Assembly: GCA_945910715.1 (NCBI GenBank)
Contig: CAMDZU010000060.1
Coordinates: 1 to 7,420 of the forward strand
Source: an uncultured Clostridia bacterium
Lineage (GTDB): Bacteria; Bacillota; Clostridia; Oscillospirales; Ruminococcaceae
Direction of reading: 5' to 3'
DNA: 7,420 nt
Positions 1 through 6,047 of this stretch are shown piece by piece. Position 1 is the stretch's first letter; every line of letters starts with the position of its first letter. Made by a program: the position numbers and the translations under genes. The notes beneath the pieces are model-generated. The model was not told the DNA's origin. It saw only the letters and a list, made by a program, of their open reading frames with translations, and did not search any database.

Positions 1-359
1 AGTATTTCCAGATTTTCCTCAAATTTCTGTGAGCAGGAGAAAAGGTATGCGGTCTTGTCAAAGCTGGTGAAAGCGTTGGCGTTTGCACCTGTTTTTGCGT
101 AAAGCTCAAAGGCGTCGCACTCGTCGTTTTCGAACAGCTTATGCTCCAGGTAATGGGCAATGCCCTCGGGCACTGTCACAAAATCCTTGTCCTTGTTGGT
201 CTTGAAGGTGGTATCAACCGAGCCGTAATTTGTGCCGAACAAAGCATAAGCGCTTGAATAGCCTTTCATTGGATAAAGGCAGATTGTGCAGCCGCTTGGG
301 TGCTTTATTCTGATATATTCCTCGTTTACACGCTGATTTCTGATTATTTCCTTATTCAT
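1..359 (-). CDS. ymfH: M16-family zinc peptidase YmfH, N-terminal part, cut by window edge
   Basis: This is the first 119 codons of an M16 (pitrilysin-type) metallopeptidase; the rest lies beyond the left edge. The inverted zinc motif HxxEH is present as H69-Y-L-E72-H73, followed by K-L-F-E, the form typical of the YmfH subfamily. The stretch GANANAFTSFDKTAY (about residues 91-105) is also typical of M16 catalytic subunits. The distal zinc-ligand Glu would lie outside the window. The ATG at 359-357 overlaps the end of ymfF by 8 bases and has a strong ribosome site, GGGGAGGG at 368-375, 8 nt upstream and inside the last ymfF codons, so the two are translationally coupled. In B. subtilis, ymfF and ymfH lie near ymfI, which acts in 5-aminopentanol modification of EF-P, and databases name both proteins after that link. 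A direct peptidase substrate is not established. The family call is firm; the exact role is inferred. Confidence 0.9.
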   Translation of the reverse strand, partial: MNKEIIRNQRVNEEYIRIKHPSGCTICLYPMKGYSSAYALFGTNYGSVDTTFKTNKDKDFVTVPEGIAHYLEHKLFENDECDAFELYAKTGANANAFTSFDKTAYLFSCSQKFEENLEI

Positions 360-1632
360 TGGCTTCACCCTCCCCGTTTGATGTGAGAATATAAACCGTG
401 TCAAGCTTCATTGAGTTTGCCGCCTCGATTATCTGCTCTCTTGTTACCGCCATATCCTGCTCCATTACTTCCTCGGGAGTTTTTATGTCGTTCATATAGA
501 TTGCGGATAAATACCAGCCTGCAATTGCGCTTAAGCTGTCGCCGATGGTTTTCATTGTGTTCTGAGCGTTAAGCTTTGCAAACATAACATCATCGTCGGT
601 GAAATTGCCCTTTTTCATATCCTCGAACTGTGCGATTATTTCAGCCTTTGCCTTTTCAATGTTTGAATTTTCAATGCCGCAGTCAATAAGCATTGCGCCT
701 TTCTTCTCATTATATCTTGCCCAGCAGTAATAGCATAGGGACAGCTTTTCACGGACGTTCAGGAACAGCTTGGAGGTCGTTGTGCCGCCGTAAACCTTTG
801 ACATAATGCGGATTGCCGAGGGATTGTCCAGATCCGACTTCATAACCAGCACCATTTTGCTCTGCGTTACGGAAAGCTTGTCTGTCTGTTCCTCGGCAGC
901 TTCCTTTGCCTTTGAAATATCAGAACGGCAAAGGAAAATTTCTCCTCTTTCAACTTCTCCGAAAGCCTTTGCAAGCTTGTTTTTTGCGCTTTCAAAGTCG
1001 TTGCAGCCAACGCAGATAATCTCTACAGGGCAATGAGCAAGCATATTCTCGTAAGCGTCGTAAGCGTCCTTAGGGGTTATTTTTTCCGCAAGCTCAACCG
1101 TTCCGTCCTGACTTAACGAAGCAGGCTCGCCCCTGAATGCCATTTCAGCACCCTTGTGAACGGCGTAGGAACGCTTGTCGTTAAGCTCCGCCTGAATATC
1201 GTCAATTAGCATCTGCTTTTCGAGAGCGGTGGTTTTTTCGGGGAAAACTCCGTTTTCAACTACGGGATTGAACAGGCAGTCCAGCATAATATCCAACGCT
1301 TCCTCGGTTATTTTCTCTCCGTCAAGAGCGTAAGCGTCGTCAACAGAGGTAACGGACAACCCCATATACTGCGTGTCGCCCAGTTTGCCTACCGTATCGG
1401 AAAGCCTTGCGGCATAGAGGGCGGAAAGCTTGTTGTTAAGCTCCTTGAAGGTTGGATAGGTCCTGCTGCTTTTTGAAAGAATACCCGGCACAACAGCATT
1501 GAGCGCAACTGTTTTTTCGTCAAGCTGCGCCATGAAGTTGACGGTGATTTTGTTCATCTTGAAGCGCTTATCGCAGATTGCGGTAAAAAACACGCCCTTT
1601 GCAATTTCAGTGCGATTTATATTATTGCTCAT
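352..1632 (-). CDS. ymfF: M16-family non-catalytic partner protein YmfF
   Basis: This 426-residue protein has the length and layout of YmfF: two M16 half-domains, roughly 1-215 and 235-420. No HxxEH zinc motif occurs in the N-terminal half, so it should not cleave peptides alone. The C-terminal half keeps the R/Y signature of non-catalytic M16 subunits in V-R-E-K-L-S-L-C-Y-Y (R294, Y301/Y302), which in two-subunit M16B enzymes helps bind substrate for the partner. The next gene, ymfH, carries the missing zinc site and overlaps by 8 bases, which suggests a heterodimer. The start is ATG 1632-1630, with AAAGGA at 1641-1646 spaced 8 nt away, behind its own promoter (1673-1702). No signal peptide is seen, so it should be cytoplasmic. 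The link to EF-P modification comes from B. subtilis naming and is not visible here. Confidence 0.9.
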   Translation of the reverse strand: MSNNINRTEIAKGVFFTAICDKRFKMNKITVNFMAQLDEKTVALNAVVPGILSKSSRTYPTFKELNNKLSALYAARLSDTVGKLGDTQYMGLSVTSVDDAYALDGEKITEEALDIMLDCLFNPVVENGVFPEKTTALEKQMLIDDIQAELNDKRSYAVHKGAEMAFRGEPASLSQDGTVELAEKITPKDAYDAYENMLAHCPVEIICVGCNDFESAKNKLAKAFGEVERGEIFLCRSDISKAKEAAEEQTDKLSVTQSKMVLVMKSDLDNPSAIRIMSKVYGGTTTSKLFLNVREKLSLCYYCWARYNEKKGAMLIDCGIENSNIEKAKAEIIAQFEDMKKGNFTDDDVMFAKLNAQNTMKTIGDSLSAIAGWYLSAIYMNDIKTPEEVMEQDMAVTREQIIEAANSMKLDTVYILTSNGEGEANE

Positions 1633-1672
1633 CTATTTTATCCTTTCATAACATATTTTCAATATAAAGTTT

Positions 1673-1702
1673 ATTATATCATATTTCCTTTCGAAATGCC
1701 AT
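1673..1702 (-). promoter_or_regulatory. Promoter of ymfF-ymfH
   Basis: On the minus strand the -10 is a perfect TATAAT (1673-1678) preceded by TGA, an extended -10. The -35 is ATGGCA (1697-1702), 4 of 6 consensus bases, with an 18-base spacer. Transcription should begin near 1666, giving a leader of about 33 nt before the ymfF ATG. It lies downstream of the terminator at 1732-1761, so ymfFH is not normally read from the small RNA promoter. Confidence 0.7.
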
Positions 1703-1731
1703 ACTTTTCATTAAAAATTCACATATATATT

Positions 1732-1761
1732 AAAAAAAATAAGACTTCATAAAGAAGTCTT
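1732..1761 (-). terminator. Intrinsic terminator of the predicted small RNA
   Basis: A perfect 8-bp stem, AAGACTTC/GAAGTCTT (1741-1748 with 1754-1761), closes a 5-base loop. On the minus strand it is followed by A and eight consecutive T (1732-1739). The same hairpin on the plus strand has no T-tract, so it acts leftward. It sits 95 bases upstream of the ymfF start and about 200 bases past the NERD gene terminator. Confidence 0.8.
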
Positions 1762-1848
1762 AAACTGAAATAAATGTATAATGTGTAGAACAAAAGAAAG
1801 GAGACAACTAAAAAACTAAACTAAATTAAAATGGAGGTCATTTAACTT
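1732..1848 (-). ncRNA. Predicted small RNA of about 117 nt with two anti-Shine-Dalgarno motifs
   Basis: A near-consensus promoter (1855-1883) and an intrinsic terminator (1732-1761) face the same way and bound a stretch with no plausible ORF. The predicted transcript runs from about 1848 to 1732. Near its 5' end, TTAAATG and CATTTTAA can pair with one bulged U, placing ACCUCC (1833-1838) in or at the apical loop. A second motif, CUCCUUU (1797-1803), lies in a U-rich, probably unpaired stretch. Both complement Shine-Dalgarno sequences, the layout of Gram-positive antisense sRNAs that block translation through C-rich loops (RsaE/RoxS type by analogy only). I do not recognise the family. It could instead be a transcribed leader that attenuates before ymfF, but ymfF has its own promoter downstream. 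Boundaries are predicted from promoter and terminator only. Confidence 0.6.
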
Positions 1849-1854
1849 GTCTAT

Positions 1855-1883
1855 ATAATACCACTGTTTGTTGTATTTGTCAA
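1855..1883 (-). promoter_or_regulatory. Strong promoter of the predicted small RNA
   Basis: Minus strand: perfect -35 TTGACA (1878-1883), 17-base spacer, -10 TATTAT (1855-1860, 5 of 6) with an extended TGG just upstream. The DNA beyond the -35 (1884-1910) is rich in A and T tracts, like an UP element. This is among the best sigma-A promoters in the window, yet no gene start follows; a terminator comes about 90 bases later. Confidence 0.8.
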
Positions 1884-1956
1884 TAACAAAATTGCATATT
1901 TAAAAAGTTTTGTATAAACTAACAAAAAGACGCTTATAAAATTGAACAAAATAACA
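1884..1956. other. AT-rich spacer without a gene
   Basis: This part of the 361-base gene-free stretch (1633-1993) shows no ORF with a ribosome site on either strand and no hairpin. Its left end may serve as upstream A/T DNA for the small RNA promoter, and its right end forms the T-rich tail of the NERD gene terminator. Confidence 0.5.
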
Positions 1957-1983
1957 ATGGCAAGCTAACTAAAAGCTTGCCAT
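1943..1983 (-). terminator. Terminator after the ychF-NERD operon
   Basis: A perfect 10-bp stem, ATGGCAAGCT/AGCTTGCCAT (1957-1966 with 1974-1983), has a 7-base loop and lies 10 bases past the stop codon of the NERD gene. On the minus strand the tail is TTGTTATTTTGTT, T-rich but interrupted, so termination may be less sharp than at 1732-1761. Confidence 0.65.
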
Positions 1984-1993
1984 ATTGTATGTA

Positions 1994-2731
1994 TTATACT
2001 TCAAGACGGGTTACAATATCGTTAATTTTCAACAACATTTCAGGCTGTAACCGCTGTTTTTCGCTGTCGCCTTTTAACAAATTCAACAATTCCTCTTCGC
2101 CCTTGACTACGTTGCTTGTATCCTTGAGGGCAAGGTCAAGCCTTACATAAGGGTTGGAGAAATATACTGCGCTGTTTATCCACAAATCAACTCCGCCGCT
2201 TTTCAGAATGTTTTTGAGGATTTCACGCTGACGGTTTACCTGCCGCAGAGGATTTTCCATTTCCGAGCAGGTTTCGTGTCCGTCCTTGTAGCGCTTATGC
2301 TGCCGCCAGAATTGTTCCGTATCGTCCCCCGAGATTTTGCCCGAGTGATTTTTCGCCTCGATTACAAAAACGCCCTTTTCTCCCACCACAAGCATATCTA
2401 TTTCCGAGCGGTTCCGCTTGTATCTTACGGGCAGGTTGAGATAAACATTACAGTTTCCGTCAAGCTTCCGTGCCGCTTTCAGCAAGGAACGCTCCCCTTT
2501 CATTCCCGAAAGGAGAATACTGTACTGCCTTGCAAGAAAAAAATATGCCGAGCCGCACAGCACCATTGCCGCTATGCTTATATATGCAAAAACGTAGTCC
2601 TCGCTGCCTCTCATTGTGAAAATGAAGTACATCAGCAGCACCACAGGCAGTACCGCAAATACTACCTGCATTACAAACAGCGCCGACAGCCTTCTTCGGT
2701 TGGGATTTTTGCTTTTATGAATTTTCGCCAT
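1994..2731 (-). CDS. Membrane-anchored NERD (nuclease-related) domain protein
   Basis: The 245-residue protein begins with a basic stretch (K/R-rich, residues 3-14) and two hydrophobic segments, about 17-39 and 47-67, predicting a two-helix membrane anchor with the rest in the cytoplasm. Residues about 77-190 match the NERD domain: G79-E80, then E-I-D-M-L-V-V (D112), then G-V-F-V-I-E-A-K-N (E125, K127). This D...ExK pattern is that of PD-(D/E)xK-like nucleases, so the catalytic-type residues appear intact. NERD proteins are inferred to act on nucleic acid, but substrates are largely unknown. The ATG at 2731 lies 16 bases after ychF, with only a weak GGAT about 11 nt upstream, so expression probably depends on read-through from ychF. 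No separate promoter is evident. The domain call is firm; activity is not shown. Confidence 0.82.
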   Translation of the reverse strand: MAKIHKSKNPNRRRLSALFVMQVVFAVLPVVLLMYFIFTMRGSEDYVFAYISIAAMVLCGSAYFFLARQYSILLSGMKGERSLLKAARKLDGNCNVYLNLPVRYKRNRSEIDMLVVGEKGVFVIEAKNHSGKISGDDTEQFWRQHKRYKDGHETCSEMENPLRQVNRQREILKNILKSGGVDLWINSAVYFSNPYVRLDLALKDTSNVVKGEEELLNLLKGDSEKQRLQPEMLLKINDIVTRLEV

Positions 2732-2747
2732 TTTCTGTTATCCGCAA

Positions 2748-3842
2748 TTAAACGTTGAATCTGAACAGAACAATATCGCCGTCACGCATAACATAGTCCT
2801 TGCCCTCAAGACGGACAAGACCCTTTTCCTTTGCAGCAGCCATTGTTCCGCAGGCCATAAGGTCGTCAAAGCTTACTACCTCGGCTCTGATAAATCCCTT
2901 TTCAAAGTCGGTGTGAATTTTTCCTGCCGCCTGTGGAGCCTTTGTTCCCTTGGTGATAGTCCACGCTCTTACCTCGGGCTGACCTGCCGTAAGGTAGGAA
3001 ATAAGTCCAAGCAAAGAGTAGCCCTGCTTGATAATTCTGTTAAGACCCGATTCCTCAAGACCAAGGTCGGACAGGAAAAGCTCCTTTTCCTCCTTGTCCA
3101 TGTCGGAAATTTCAGCCTCGATCTGTGCGCAGATAGGGAGCACCTCGCTGTGTTCCTCCGCCGCAATTGCGCATACTGCCTTGTATTGCTCGTTATTTTC
3201 GATATTGCCCTTGAAATCCGCCTCGCTTAAGTTTGCGGCGTAAATTACAGGCTTGTTTGAAAGGAGCGGAGTGGACTTGATAAGCTCCGCCTCGTCCTCG
3301 GTGTATGGGAATGAACGGGCAGACTTGCCGTCCTCAAGATGTGCAATAAGCTTTTCAAGGAAGTCGATTTCCTTCTGATAGGACTTGTCCCCTTTAAGTG
3401 CCTTTTTCGCACGGTCAATGCGTCTGTTCAGCACCTCAAGGTCGGAAAAAATCAGTTCAAGGTTGATTGTTTCAATATCTCTTGCTGCGCCGATTTTGCC
3501 GTCAACGTGAATTATGTTGGGGTCCTCAAAGCAGCGTACAACGTGTACTATTGCGTCAACCTCACGGATATTCGCAAGGAACTTGTTGCCAAGACCCTCG
3601 CCCTTTGATGCGCCCTTTACAAGTCCCGCAATATCAACAAATTCAAGTGTTGCGGGAGTAAATTTATCGGGGTGATACATTTCCGCCAGCTTGTCCAGAC
3701 GTTCATCGGGCACAGAAACAATGCCCACGTTCGGCTCAATTGTGCAAAAAGGATAGTTTGCGGATTCAGCGCCTGCGTTTGTAAGCGCATTGAAAAGCGT
3801 GCTCTTGCCTACATTAGGCAGACCGACCATACCAAGTTTCAT
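2748..3842 (-). CDS. ychF: Redox-/stress-linked P-loop ATPase YchF (Ola1/EngD family)
   Basis: At 364 residues this matches the usual length of YchF, a ribosome-associated translation-factor-type NTPase in the cytoplasm that prefers ATP over GTP. Visible motifs: P-loop G-L-P-N-V-G-K-S-T (7-15), switch II D-I-A-G (70-73) followed by G-L-V-K-G-A, and the altered G4 motif N-L-S-E (204-207) instead of NKxD, which explains the ATP preference in this family. The I-H-V-D stretch (H112) matches the region of the family's conserved catalytic His. A helical insert spans about 130-190, and a C-terminal TGS domain about 278-362 ends in [10 protein letters not shown], as in orthologues. The ATG at 3842 has AGAGG about 8 nt upstream and a strong promoter behind it. 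It is first in a two-gene operon with the NERD protein. Confidence 0.97.
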   Translation of the reverse strand: MKLGMVGLPNVGKSTLFNALTNAGAESANYPFCTIEPNVGIVSVPDERLDKLAEMYHPDKFTPATLEFVDIAGLVKGASKGEGLGNKFLANIREVDAIVHVVRCFEDPNIIHVDGKIGAARDIETINLELIFSDLEVLNRRIDRAKKALKGDKSYQKEIDFLEKLIAHLEDGKSARSFPYTEDEAELIKSTPLLSNKPVIYAANLSEADFKGNIENNEQYKAVCAIAAEEHSEVLPICAQIEAEISDMDKEEKELFLSDLGLEESGLNRIIKQGYSLLGLISYLTAGQPEVRAWTITKGTKAPQAAGKIHTDFEKGFIRAEVVSFDDLMACGTMAAAKEKGLVRLEGKDYVMRDGDIVLFRFNV

Positions 3843-3878
3843 AAAATAACCTCTTTTTGTTATAAAATATCAGCTTAT

Positions 3879-3907
3879 AGTATAGCATTGTTTTCTGATT
3901 TTTTCAA
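3879..3907 (-). promoter_or_regulatory. Promoter of ychF operon
   Basis: Minus strand: -35 TTGAAA (3902-3907), 17-base spacer, -10 TATACT (3879-3884) preceded by TGC, an extended -10. Predicted transcription start is near 3872, about 30 nt before the ychF ATG. Confidence 0.8.
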
Positions 3908-3945
3908 GCCTTAACGTGATTTTATACAAATTTTATTTTATCTTG

Positions 3946-3974
3946 TTGAAATCGGATTTAGTATATGCTATAAT
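3946..3974 (+). promoter_or_regulatory. Promoter of the zinc-ribbon/TPM operon
   Basis: Plus strand: -35 TTGAAA (3946-3951), 17-base spacer, perfect -10 TATAAT (3969-3974) preceded by TGC. It has the same -35, spacer length and TGC element as the opposite ychF promoter; the two -35 boxes are 38 bases apart in AT-rich DNA. Predicted start is near 3981, with a leader of about 29 nt. Confidence 0.82.
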
Positions 3975-3997
3975 TGACATACTATATTATATAATTG

Positions 3998-4004
3998 AAA
4001 AGGA
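3998..4004 (+). promoter_or_regulatory. Ribosome binding site that sets the start at 4010
   Basis: AAAAGGA ends 5 nt before ATG 4010. An in-frame TTG at 3995 would begin the protein five residues earlier, but it would place this ribosome site inside the gene and has no good site of its own, so ATG 4010 is preferred. Confidence 0.75.
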
Positions 4005-4009
4005 TTCCA

Positions 4010-4957
4010 ATGAAAACAGTTATTATAGATAACAGCCTTTGCAGCATTATTCCCAAAAAATCCCCCGACGAAAAGGGTGCAGACGCTGATTTCAGAAGCT
4101 ATGCCGCCTCGGTTTTTCAGTGCGGCGTTGACTATATGGAAATAAGACGGGAAATGCTGCCCTATTTCCACAACGTAAGGCTTGACGATCACTACATTCT
4201 GAATTTCAGCGACCCCTCCGATATGGAGCTGCTGAACGTTTTCAACTTTGCCTACGTTGTAATTCCGCCGAAATATGCTTATCTTATCCCCAAAATAGAT
4301 ATACCCATAATCTATGAAATAAACATTACGGGGCTTGACCTTATCGAAACGCTTTCCCGTCTTATTGCGGAAACCGACCTTACAAAAATTGCAATGATAA
4401 GACTTTTCGGGGATTTCCGCCTTTCGGACGAGGAGTTTTTCAATATGATAAACCGGTACAAGGCAAGTATTGCCGTACCTCTTGATATATGCCCCCTCAA
4501 CACCCATCTTACGGGAAATTACACCGCTATGCTTGCCTATCAGTGCAAGGTAAACTCAATTACTCTCTGCTACGGCAGCAGCAGATATTTCACTCATCTT
4601 GAGGAATTCCTCATTCTTATGCATTCAATGCTCGGGGTTATTATTACAGAGGATTATCTCAAGGGCATTTATAAGGCGTCAATATGGGAGCAGGAGGTTT
4701 CAAAATATCCGAGAAATTTTGCAACAGAGCTTATTTCCTCAATCGGAAACACACCTCCTTATATCGTCAACGTTGACAGCGGTCTTGTAAAAGTGCCCCA
4801 GCGCAAAAGACCAAAAGAAAAGAAAAAGCTGTCCGTTTCGGAAAAGTGTATTTCCGAATTTGATCTTGAACGTGAAATTGCAGACCGGCTTCTTGAAATT
4901 ATGAAAAGCTCGGGTCTGTTTTATCCCGATATGAGCGATAAAAACAAGCTTAACTGA
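4010..4957 (+). CDS. Unknown 315-aa protein, possibly a decayed HMGL-like (DRE-TIM) barrel
   Basis: First gene of the plus-strand operon. I do not recognise a named family. The N-terminus T-V-I-I-D-N-S-L (3-10) and G-V-D-Y-M-E-I-R (39-46) resemble the first two strands of homocitrate/isopropylmalate synthase-like DRE-TIM enzymes (I-I-D-T-T-L-R-D-G, G-V-D-x-I-E). N-S-I-T-L-C-Y-G-S with H-L-E-E (182-199) could match their late barrel strand and L-E-E helix. The DRDGxQ signature is missing (L-C replaces L-R-D-G), and the HxHND metal motif is not clear around 160-170, so if related it is probably not a standard acyl-transferring lyase. A very basic linker (about 262-273) leads to a charged C-terminal helix (about 280-302). 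There is no signal peptide or membrane segment, so it is probably cytoplasmic. The gap to the next gene is 13 bases. It is certainly coding; the fold is a tentative guess. Confidence 0.85.
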   Translation: MKTVIIDNSLCSIIPKKSPDEKGADADFRSYAASVFQCGVDYMEIRREMLPYFHNVRLDDHYILNFSDPSDMELLNVFNFAYVVIPPKYAYLIPKIDIPIIYEINITGLDLIETLSRLIAETDLTKIAMIRLFGDFRLSDEEFFNMINRYKASIAVPLDICPLNTHLTGNYTAMLAYQCKVNSITLCYGSSRYFTHLEEFLILMHSMLGVIITEDYLKGIYKASIWEQEVSKYPRNFATELISSIGNTPPYIVNVDSGLVKVPQRKRPKEKKKLSVSEKCISEFDLEREIADRLLEIMKSSGLFYPDMSDKNKLN

Positions 4958-4963
4958 GAGGAG
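4958..4963 (+). promoter_or_regulatory. Ribosome binding site for the GTG start at 4971
   Basis: GAGGAG follows directly after the upstream stop codon and lies 7 nt before GTG 4971. It supports the non-ATG start; no ATG lies near it in frame. Confidence 0.8.
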
Positions 4964-4970
4964 AATAAGG

Positions 4971-6047
4971 GTGGAAGTTGTACAATACAAATGTCCCAAC
5001 TGCGGCGCAAATCTTGAATTCAGAGCCGAAACTCAGGACTTTGGCTGCGCATACTGCGGCAGCGACTTTACAAAGGAGCAGATTGAACAGATTTATCCCA
5101 AGCAGGAGGAACACCCTCTTGACGTGGAGGAGCCTGAAAAAACCGAAGAGGAAATAAGGCTGGAGCAGGAGTTTGAGGCGATAAACAGCCTTTATAACTG
5201 CCCAAGCTGCGGAGCGTCCGTAATCACCGACGATACCACCTCGGCAACCACCTGCTTTTACTGTCATTCTCCCGTTATTCTTACGGGCAGACTGTCGGGT
5301 CAGTTCCGTCCCTCAAAGATAATTCCTTTCAAAACCACAAGAGAAAACGCAGTCGCCAATTTCAAGGCGTGGTGCGGCAACAAGAAATTTGTCCCCAAGG
5401 ACTTCAAAAGCGACGCAACCATTGAAAAAATGCAGGGAATTTACATACCCTTCTGGCTTGCGGACTGCCGAGTAAACGGACAGATGATTGCCGTCTGCAA
5501 GCAGTCATCCTCGGTAAAGAGCGGCGATTACATCACCACTCACACAAAGGAATTTGCCGTTGTCCGTGAGGGCAGTATGATTTACGAGGGAATCCCCGCA
5601 GACGGTTCCTCGAAAGCCAACGACGAGCTTATGGAAAGCATAGAGCCCTTCGATTACAGTGAGCTTGAGGATTTTTCAATGTCCTACCTGTCGGGTCATG
5701 CGGCGGAAAAGTTTGATATAACAAAGGAACAGGTTTACCCCCGTATCCAGAAAAGAGCCGCAGACGACGCAGCGGAGCAGTTCAGGAAAACAATAAAAGG
5801 CTATTCCTCCATTAACGTAACCACCCAGAATATGAACATTCCAAGCATTAACTGGAAGTATATGCTGCTGCCCGTCTGGTTTGTTTCCTATAAATTCAAG
5901 GATAAAATGTACTATTTTGCAATGAACGGACAGACGGGAAAATACGGCGGCAATCTCCCCTTTGACTCACTGAAGGCAAAGCTGCTGGCTGGAGGACTCG
6001 GGGCGGCAATATTCTTATTATTCAGCTTAGTGGGGATATTTTTATGA
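4971..6047 (+). CDS. Double zinc-ribbon protein with C-terminal membrane anchor, YdjG-like
   Basis: A 358-residue protein starting at GTG. Two zinc ribbons are visible: C8-P-N-C11 with C26-A-Y-C29, and C77-P-S-C80 with C95-F-Y-C98. An acidic linker of about 45 residues (E/K/Q-rich) separates them. A larger domain of unknown fold covers about 110-335, with aromatic-rich patches (I-Y-I-P-F-W-L around 157-163, P-V-W-F-V-S-Y at 301-307). A hydrophobic segment at about 337-357 ends at the C-terminus, making this a tail-anchored membrane protein facing the cytoplasm. The layout and the TPM gene that follows match B. subtilis YdjG-YdjH, which sit with pspA-like ydjF and SPFH gene ydjI in an envelope-stress operon. 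Automated annotations often call such proteins TFIIB-type zinc ribbon proteins; a role in transcription is unlikely given the anchor. The stop overlaps the next start as ATGA. Confidence 0.87.
   Translation: MEVVQYKCPNCGANLEFRAETQDFGCAYCGSDFTKEQIEQIYPKQEEHPLDVEEPEKTEEEIRLEQEFEAINSLYNCPSCGASVITDDTTSATTCFYCHSPVILTGRLSGQFRPSKIIPFKTTRENAVANFKAWCGNKKFVPKDFKSDATIEKMQGIYIPFWLADCRVNGQMIAVCKQSSSVKSGDYITTHTKEFAVVREGSMIYEGIPADGSSKANDELMESIEPFDYSELEDFSMSYLSGHAAEKFDITKEQVYPRIQKRAADDAAEQFRKTIKGYSSINVTTQNMNIPSINWKYMLLPVWFVSYKFKDKMYYFAMNGQTGKYGGNLPFDSLKAKLLAGGLGAAIFLLFSLVGIFL

Noticed and set aside
806..1036. Plus-strand open frame inside ymfF
   Set aside because: Antisense shadow of a clear YmfF coding frame, without motif or ribosome site.
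1820..1840. Tiny six-codon minus-strand ATG frame near the 5' end of the predicted small RNA
   Set aside because: It has no Shine-Dalgarno, begins only a few bases from the predicted transcription start, and overlaps the putative loop; a leader peptide cannot be supported.
1797..1842. Plus-strand AAAGGAG and GGAGG that look like ribosome sites
   Set aside because: No start codon at suitable spacing opens more than a few codons. On the minus strand the same bases are the CU-rich motifs of the predicted small RNA.
2276..2758. Plus-strand open frame of 160 codons opposite the NERD gene
   Set aside because: It lies wholly antisense to a gene with clear NERD motifs, its composition (many H, C, R) is that of a reverse-frame shadow, and it has no ribosome site.
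3974..3979. TTGACA on the plus strand just after the -10 at 3969
   Set aside because: No -10 lies 16-18 bases downstream; the ribosome site and start codon occupy that position.
3968..4507. Minus-strand open frame of 179 codons opposite the first gene of the plus operon
   Set aside because: It covers the plus-strand promoter, ribosome site and start, and shows no family motif; the plus frame has the promoter, ribosome site and operon spacing.
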